Source of the DNA: Pedobacter cryophilus
Lineage (GTDB): Bacteria; Bacteroidota; Bacteroidia; Sphingobacteriales; Sphingobacteriaceae
Direction: 5' to 3'
Assembly (NCBI RefSeq): GCF_005116455.1
Contig: NZ_SWBP01000001.1
Location: 806,001 to 870,000 of the forward strand
DNA: 64,000 nucleotides
The notes below the pieces were generated by a model. It was not told where the DNA came from. It was given only the letters and a program-made list of their open reading frames with translations, and made no database searches. Position 1 is the stretch's first letter; each line of letters opens with the position of its first letter. Below are positions 60,615 through 64,000 of this stretch, in pieces. The translations under genes and the position numbers were made by a program.

Positions 60615-61916
60615 ATGAAAAAAATAAATATAATAGCAATTGCAGCAGGATTGATCATTTTGCAATCATGTGCCACACAAAAAACTCCACAATCTATCAT
60701 CACTCAAGAAGAGGTGAGTAGGGTAATAAAAACTTTATCTGCCGATGATATGCTTGGCCGAAGTGCATTAAAACCCAATGAAATTGGTAAAGCTGCTGAT
60801 TTTATTTCTTCGGAGTTTAAGAAAGCTGGCTTAAAATATTTTGACGGGGCAACAACCTATCGTCAGAATTTTACCATGAGTAATATTAAGCCCGAAGGAG
60901 GCAAATTAACCATTAACGGTAAAGAGGTTTCGACAGAAATTTTTGGCGTATCTTCTTCTAAAGAGAGTTTAACGATGACTAACGTCCCACAAATTCTTAA
61001 AATTGAAAAAGGAGATAATTTTAATGCAAAATACAGACAAGCTTTAAATGGCGATAAAGACCTTTTAGTTTGTATAGACGAAAGTTTTAAAAGCACTTTT
61101 AGCAGGGTAAAAGGATTTTTAAATAGAGGAAATATGGTAGCTTCTGATAAAAAAGAATCTCCTTCAATTGTGTTTCTTTTAACTAATGAAACTCCGGTAA
61201 ACATGAGCTTGCAATTTAAAAACAAAATTACGCCAATGCCTATGTTTAACGTAGTGGGAGTTTTACCTGGTAAATCTAGGCCTAATGAATACGTGGTTTT
61301 TAGCGGTCATTATGATCATTTGGGGATTATTAAAGCTACCAATCAAGATTCTATTGCAAACGGAGCAGATGATGATGCCAGCGGAACTACCGCTGTAATA
61401 GAATTGGCTAAATACTTTGCTCAGAAAAAGGATAACGAACGCACCTTAGTTTTTGTGGCTTTTACTGCCGAAGAAATTGGCGGTTACGGCTCTCAGTATT
61501 TCTCTAAACAGTTAAATCCAGACCAAACGGTGGCCATGTTTAACATAGAAATGATTGGTAAAGAATCTAAATTTGGAATTAATAATGCCTTTATTACAGG
61601 TTATGATCGTTCTGATTTTGGTAAAATTTTGCAAAAGAATTTAGAAGGGACAGCATTTAAGTTTTATCCAGATCCTTACCCTCAACAAAACTTATTTTTT
61701 AGGTCTGATAATGCCACTTTAGCTAGATTGGGCGTTCCGGCTCACACCATTTCTTCAGATCAAATTGATACTGATAAATTGTACCATTCTGTAGATGATG
61801 AGTTTGAATCTATGAATATTAGTAACATCACTGAGATTATAAAAGCCATAGCCATAAGTTCTACATCTATTATTAACGGAAAAGATACGCCAAGCAGAGT
61901 AAGCGGCGTAGAGTAA
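60615..61916 (+). CDS. M28-family lipoprotein peptidase
   Basis: A 433-residue zinc aminopeptidase: lipoprotein signal IAIAAGLIILQSCATQ (acylated Cys), then a PA-like insert (~75-200). The metal centre is VVFSGHYDHLGI, IANGADDDASGTTAVIELAK (bridging Asp), AFTAEEIGGYGSQYFSKQL (Glu-Glu) and FFRSDNATLARLGVPAHTIS. It follows the M61 gene by 6 bases and is followed by the variable-hairpin element copy Y, then the S9 peptidase gene. It probably trims peptides at the periplasmic face of the outer membrane. Confidence 0.93.
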   Translation: MKKINIIAIAAGLIILQSCATQKTPQSIITQEEVSRVIKTLSADDMLGRSALKPNEIGKAADFISSEFKKAGLKYFDGATTYRQNFTMSNIKPEGGKLTINGKEVSTEIFGVSSSKESLTMTNVPQILKIEKGDNFNAKYRQALNGDKDLLVCIDESFKSTFSRVKGFLNRGNMVASDKKESPSIVFLLTNETPVNMSLQFKNKITPMPMFNVVGVLPGKSRPNEYVVFSGHYDHLGIIKATNQDSIANGADDDASGTTAVIELAKYFAQKKDNERTLVFVAFTAEEIGGYGSQYFSKQLNPDQTVAMFNIEMIGKESKFGINNAFITGYDRSDFGKILQKNLEGTAFKFYPDPYPQQNLFFRSDNATLARLGVPAHTISSDQIDTDKLYHSVDDEFESMNISNITEIIKAIAISSTSIINGKDTPSRVSGVE

Positions 61917-61938
61917 GGGAGTGTTGAGCAATGCACTA

Positions 61939-62012
61939 CGTAAAATAAACCGGGGCGGCAGCGGCATCTCCCAATTTTTTATTGGGAATATAGCAGAGCA
62001 CCGGACTAACGT
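61939..62012 (-). repeat. Variable-hairpin dispersed element, copy Y
   Basis: On +: TAAAATAAAC, CGGGGCGGCA, GCGGCATC, hairpin TCCCAAT (61969-61975)/ATTGGGA (61981-61987), AATATAGC, CACCGGACTAACG. Blocks match copy X in reverse complement; X has TTTTTGCT/AGCAAAAA where Y has TCCCAAT/ATTGGGA. It lies in the 147-bp gap between the M28 and S9 peptidase genes. Confidence 0.65.
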
Positions 62013-62063
62013 TAATAGTAGAATTTGCCCTGCTTTTCAAAAAAAGTAAACCATAAATTGAAT

Positions 62064-64000
62064 ATGAAAAATCTTGTTAAAATAAAATTTATCATCAGCG
62101 CAGTATTTATTTTTGCGGTTTCTGGTGCATTTGCTCAATTTGGTCAAGGGACTTATTGGTCGGCAGATGGAAATAAAATTATGGAGGTAGAAGAGGGCAA
62201 TATTGTACAAGTTGATGCCTTAGATCCCTCTAAAACAGCGGTGCTCATCTCTAAAGAAATGCTCACTCCAAAAGGGGGCGCACCTTTAGATGTGGTTCGT
62301 TTTGCTTTCGCCGATGGTAACCAAAAAGTATTAATTAATACCAACACCAAAAAAGTTTGGCGTTATGATACCAAAGGAGATTTTTGGGTGTATGATTTAA
62401 CTGCAAAAACTTTAAAGCAAGTGGGTAAAACTAAACCCGAATCAAGTTTGATGTTTGCAAAATTCTCTCCTGACGCTAGTAAAGTGGCTTATGTAAGTGA
62501 GCATAATATTTATGTGGAAGATTTAGCAACCGGAGCTGTAAAAGCGCTAACTACTGATGGTACTTTGCGTTTAATTAACGGAACTTTTGATTGGGTTTAT
62601 GAAGAAGAACTAGAGTGTAGAGATGGCTTTAGATGGTCGCCAGATAGTAAATCTATTGCTTATTGGCAAATTGATGCCCGTAAAATCAAAAATTATTTGA
62701 TGTTGAATACTACTGATTCTTTGTATCCATTTACTATTGCGGTAGAATATCCGGTGGTGGGCGAAGATCCAAGTTCTTGCAAAGTAGGTGTGGTTGATAT
62801 TGCCACAGCGCAAACCAAATGGATGAACGTTCCGGGTGATGCGGTGCAACACTATATTCCCAGAATGGAATGGGCAAATAATTCGTCGCAGTTAATTATT
62901 CAGCAATTAAACAGAAGGCAAAATGAAAGTAAAGTAATGTTGTTAAACATTGCTGAAAACAACTCAAAAACCATATACAGCGAAACAGACGAAGCTTGGG
63001 TAGATGCTAAAGCTGAGGCAACCGGCTGGACTTGGATTGAAAAAGGAAAGAAATTTATTTGGCTCACCGAAAAAGATGGCTGGAGACATATTTACGCCGT
63101 TGGTTTAGACGGAAAACAGACTTTAATTACCAAAGATGATTTTGATGCCATTGAATTAAACTTGGTTGATGAAAAAAACGGGTTGGTTTATTTTATGGCT
63201 TCGCCAACCAATGCCACTCAAAAATACCTTTATAGAGTGAGCTTAAAAGGTGGCAATGCAGTAAGAGTAACTCCGGCAGACCAAAGCGGAACACATGGTT
63301 ATGATATTTCGCCAAACGGAAAATTAGCTTTTCATGATTATTCTAGCAGCACTGTTTTCCCTTTGAGTGATGTAGTGGCTTTGCCTACACACAAAAGATT
63401 AAGCGGAGGCGAAGTGAGCGAAAGAGCTAAAACCATGATGCTTCCTAAAGTGGAATTCTTTAAAGTTACTACCGAAGACGGAATTGAAATAGACGGTTGG
63501 ATGGTGAAACCAAAAGACTTTGATCCTAAAAAGAAATATCCGGTTGTTTTTTACGTCTATGGCGAACCAGCAACTCAAACAGTGGTAGACCGCTTTGGAA
63601 CCGGATTTAATCGTTTGTACAACGGCAATATGGCTAATGATGGCTATATCTATCTATCTGTTGAAGGTAGAGGAGCGCCAGCGCCAAAAGGCAGAGAGTG
63701 GCGCAAAGCTATTTACCATAATATTGGCAAAATTAATATCAGAGATCAGGCAATGGCGGCTAAAGAAATTTTGAAATGGGATTATGTAGATGCCACCCGA
63801 GTTGCCGTTTGGGGCTGGAGTGGTGGAGGTTCTTCTACACTAAACCTACTAATGCAATACCCAGAAATTTACCAAACCGGAATTTCTATTGCCGCAGTAG
63901 ATAACCAACTCAATTACGATAACATTTATCAGGAACGTTACATGGGTTTATTGCCAGCAGATAAACACTATTTTGAAGAAGGTTCTCCTTTAGCTCACGC
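62064..64000 (+). CDS. Dipeptidyl peptidase IV-like S9 peptidase (3-prime partial)
   Basis: An exported serine peptidase that runs off the window end; 645 codons are visible. Signal peptide IISAVFIFAVSGAFAQ; beta-propeller with FDWVYEEELECRDGFRWSPD, the DPP IV double-Glu (EELE) that binds the substrate amino terminus. KFSPDASKVAYVSEHNIYVED and TPADQSGTHGYDISPNGK are other DPP IV-type propeller segments. The alpha/beta-hydrolase begins near TTEDGIEIDGWMVKPK, and the catalytic Ser586 is in VAVWGWSGGGSSTL. The Asp and His of the triad lie beyond the edge. With the M61 and M28 genes upstream it forms a peptide-degrading set. Confidence 0.94.
   Translation, partial: MKNLVKIKFIISAVFIFAVSGAFAQFGQGTYWSADGNKIMEVEEGNIVQVDALDPSKTAVLISKEMLTPKGGAPLDVVRFAFADGNQKVLINTNTKKVWRYDTKGDFWVYDLTAKTLKQVGKTKPESSLMFAKFSPDASKVAYVSEHNIYVEDLATGAVKALTTDGTLRLINGTFDWVYEEELECRDGFRWSPDSKSIAYWQIDARKIKNYLMLNTTDSLYPFTIAVEYPVVGEDPSSCKVGVVDIATAQTKWMNVPGDAVQHYIPRMEWANNSSQLIIQQLNRRQNESKVMLLNIAENNSKTIYSETDEAWVDAKAEATGWTWIEKGKKFIWLTEKDGWRHIYAVGLDGKQTLITKDDFDAIELNLVDEKNGLVYFMASPTNATQKYLYRVSLKGGNAVRVTPADQSGTHGYDISPNGKLAFHDYSSSTVFPLSDVVALPTHKRLSGGEVSERAKTMMLPKVEFFKVTTEDGIEIDGWMVKPKDFDPKKKYPVVFYVYGEPATQTVVDRFGTGFNRLYNGNMANDGYIYLSVEGRGAPAPKGREWRKAIYHNIGKINIRDQAMAAKEILKWDYVDATRVAVWGWSGGGSSTLNLLMQYPEIYQTGISIAAVDNQLNYDNIYQERYMGLLPADKHYFEEGSPLAH

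Noticed and set aside
1-64000. tRNA, rRNA or anti-phage defence genes
   Set aside because: No cloverleaf-like or rRNA-like segments were noticed, and no restriction, Abi, retron or toxin-antitoxin type proteins were recognised.

Overview
The window is chromosomal DNA of a Bacteroidota bacterium, most likely family Sphingobacteriaceae (Pedobacter or a close relative). This is inferred from low GC, SusC/SusD and other TonB-linked outer membrane proteins with CarboxypepD_reg-like N-termini, few Shine-Dalgarno sites, a TAnnTTTG-type promoter, LytS/LytT and BlaI/M56 pairs, and many exported peptidases. No rRNA, tRNA, CRISPR array, prophage, transposase or integrase gene was found. Layout: 0-3.2 kb holds purQ (partial), coaX, an outer membrane protein and lptC. 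3.2-14.3 kb is an amino-sugar/cell-wall-sugar region: an NagX-like membrane acetyltransferase, a NagB-deacetylase fusion, anhydro-MurNAc kinase, a DeoR-type repressor and a SusC/SusD/DUF4397 set. Repeated TGCAAT/ATTGCA words upstream of anmK and susC suggest shared control. 14.4-20.2 kb has a TonB receptor with a TPR partner, twin lipoproteins, a 5-prime-truncated elongation factor P, a beta-barrel protein and a CsbD-like protein. 20.3-25.1 kb has a CtpA protease, a tandem array of about eight REPIN-like units, and a BlaI/M56 pair whose M56 protein carries a TonB C-terminal domain and a receptor-plug-like tail. 25.3-32 kb has a beta-CASP nuclease, two divergent M28 peptidases, an integron-cassette-like element carrying an orphan lipoprotein gene, and truA. 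32-37 kb has a beta-barrel receptor and a LytS/LytT pair. 37-41 kb is the ATP-grasp/alpha-E/transglutaminase operon. 41-49 kb has DUF2911, an ECF sigma factor with its membrane partner, a CrtO-like protein and a tricorn-like protease. 49-58.6 kb holds a thioesterase, DinB, a histidine kinase, SPFH, rhodanese, DUF4407 and DUF4256, then a two-component system with a UspA-like protein and a bestrophin channel. 58.8-64 kb is a peptidase cluster (M61, M28, S9). The least ordinary content lies between genes. The strongest item is a 743-bp cassette (30137-30879). Its 5-prime edge (GTTAGCAGC) is the reverse complement of the start of a downstream imperfect palindrome ending at CGTTAAAGC, the topology expected of an integron gene cassette with its attC site, although no integrase is present. 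Its gene uses GAC for 15 of 18 Asp codons, against 4 of 19 in neighbouring truA. Other items are the REPIN-like array; two families of dispersed elements with conserved flanks and different central hairpins; the truncated efp; and several palindromic candidate operators. All annotation is by eye, with no database search; family names come from recognised motifs, and substrates are inferred unless stated.
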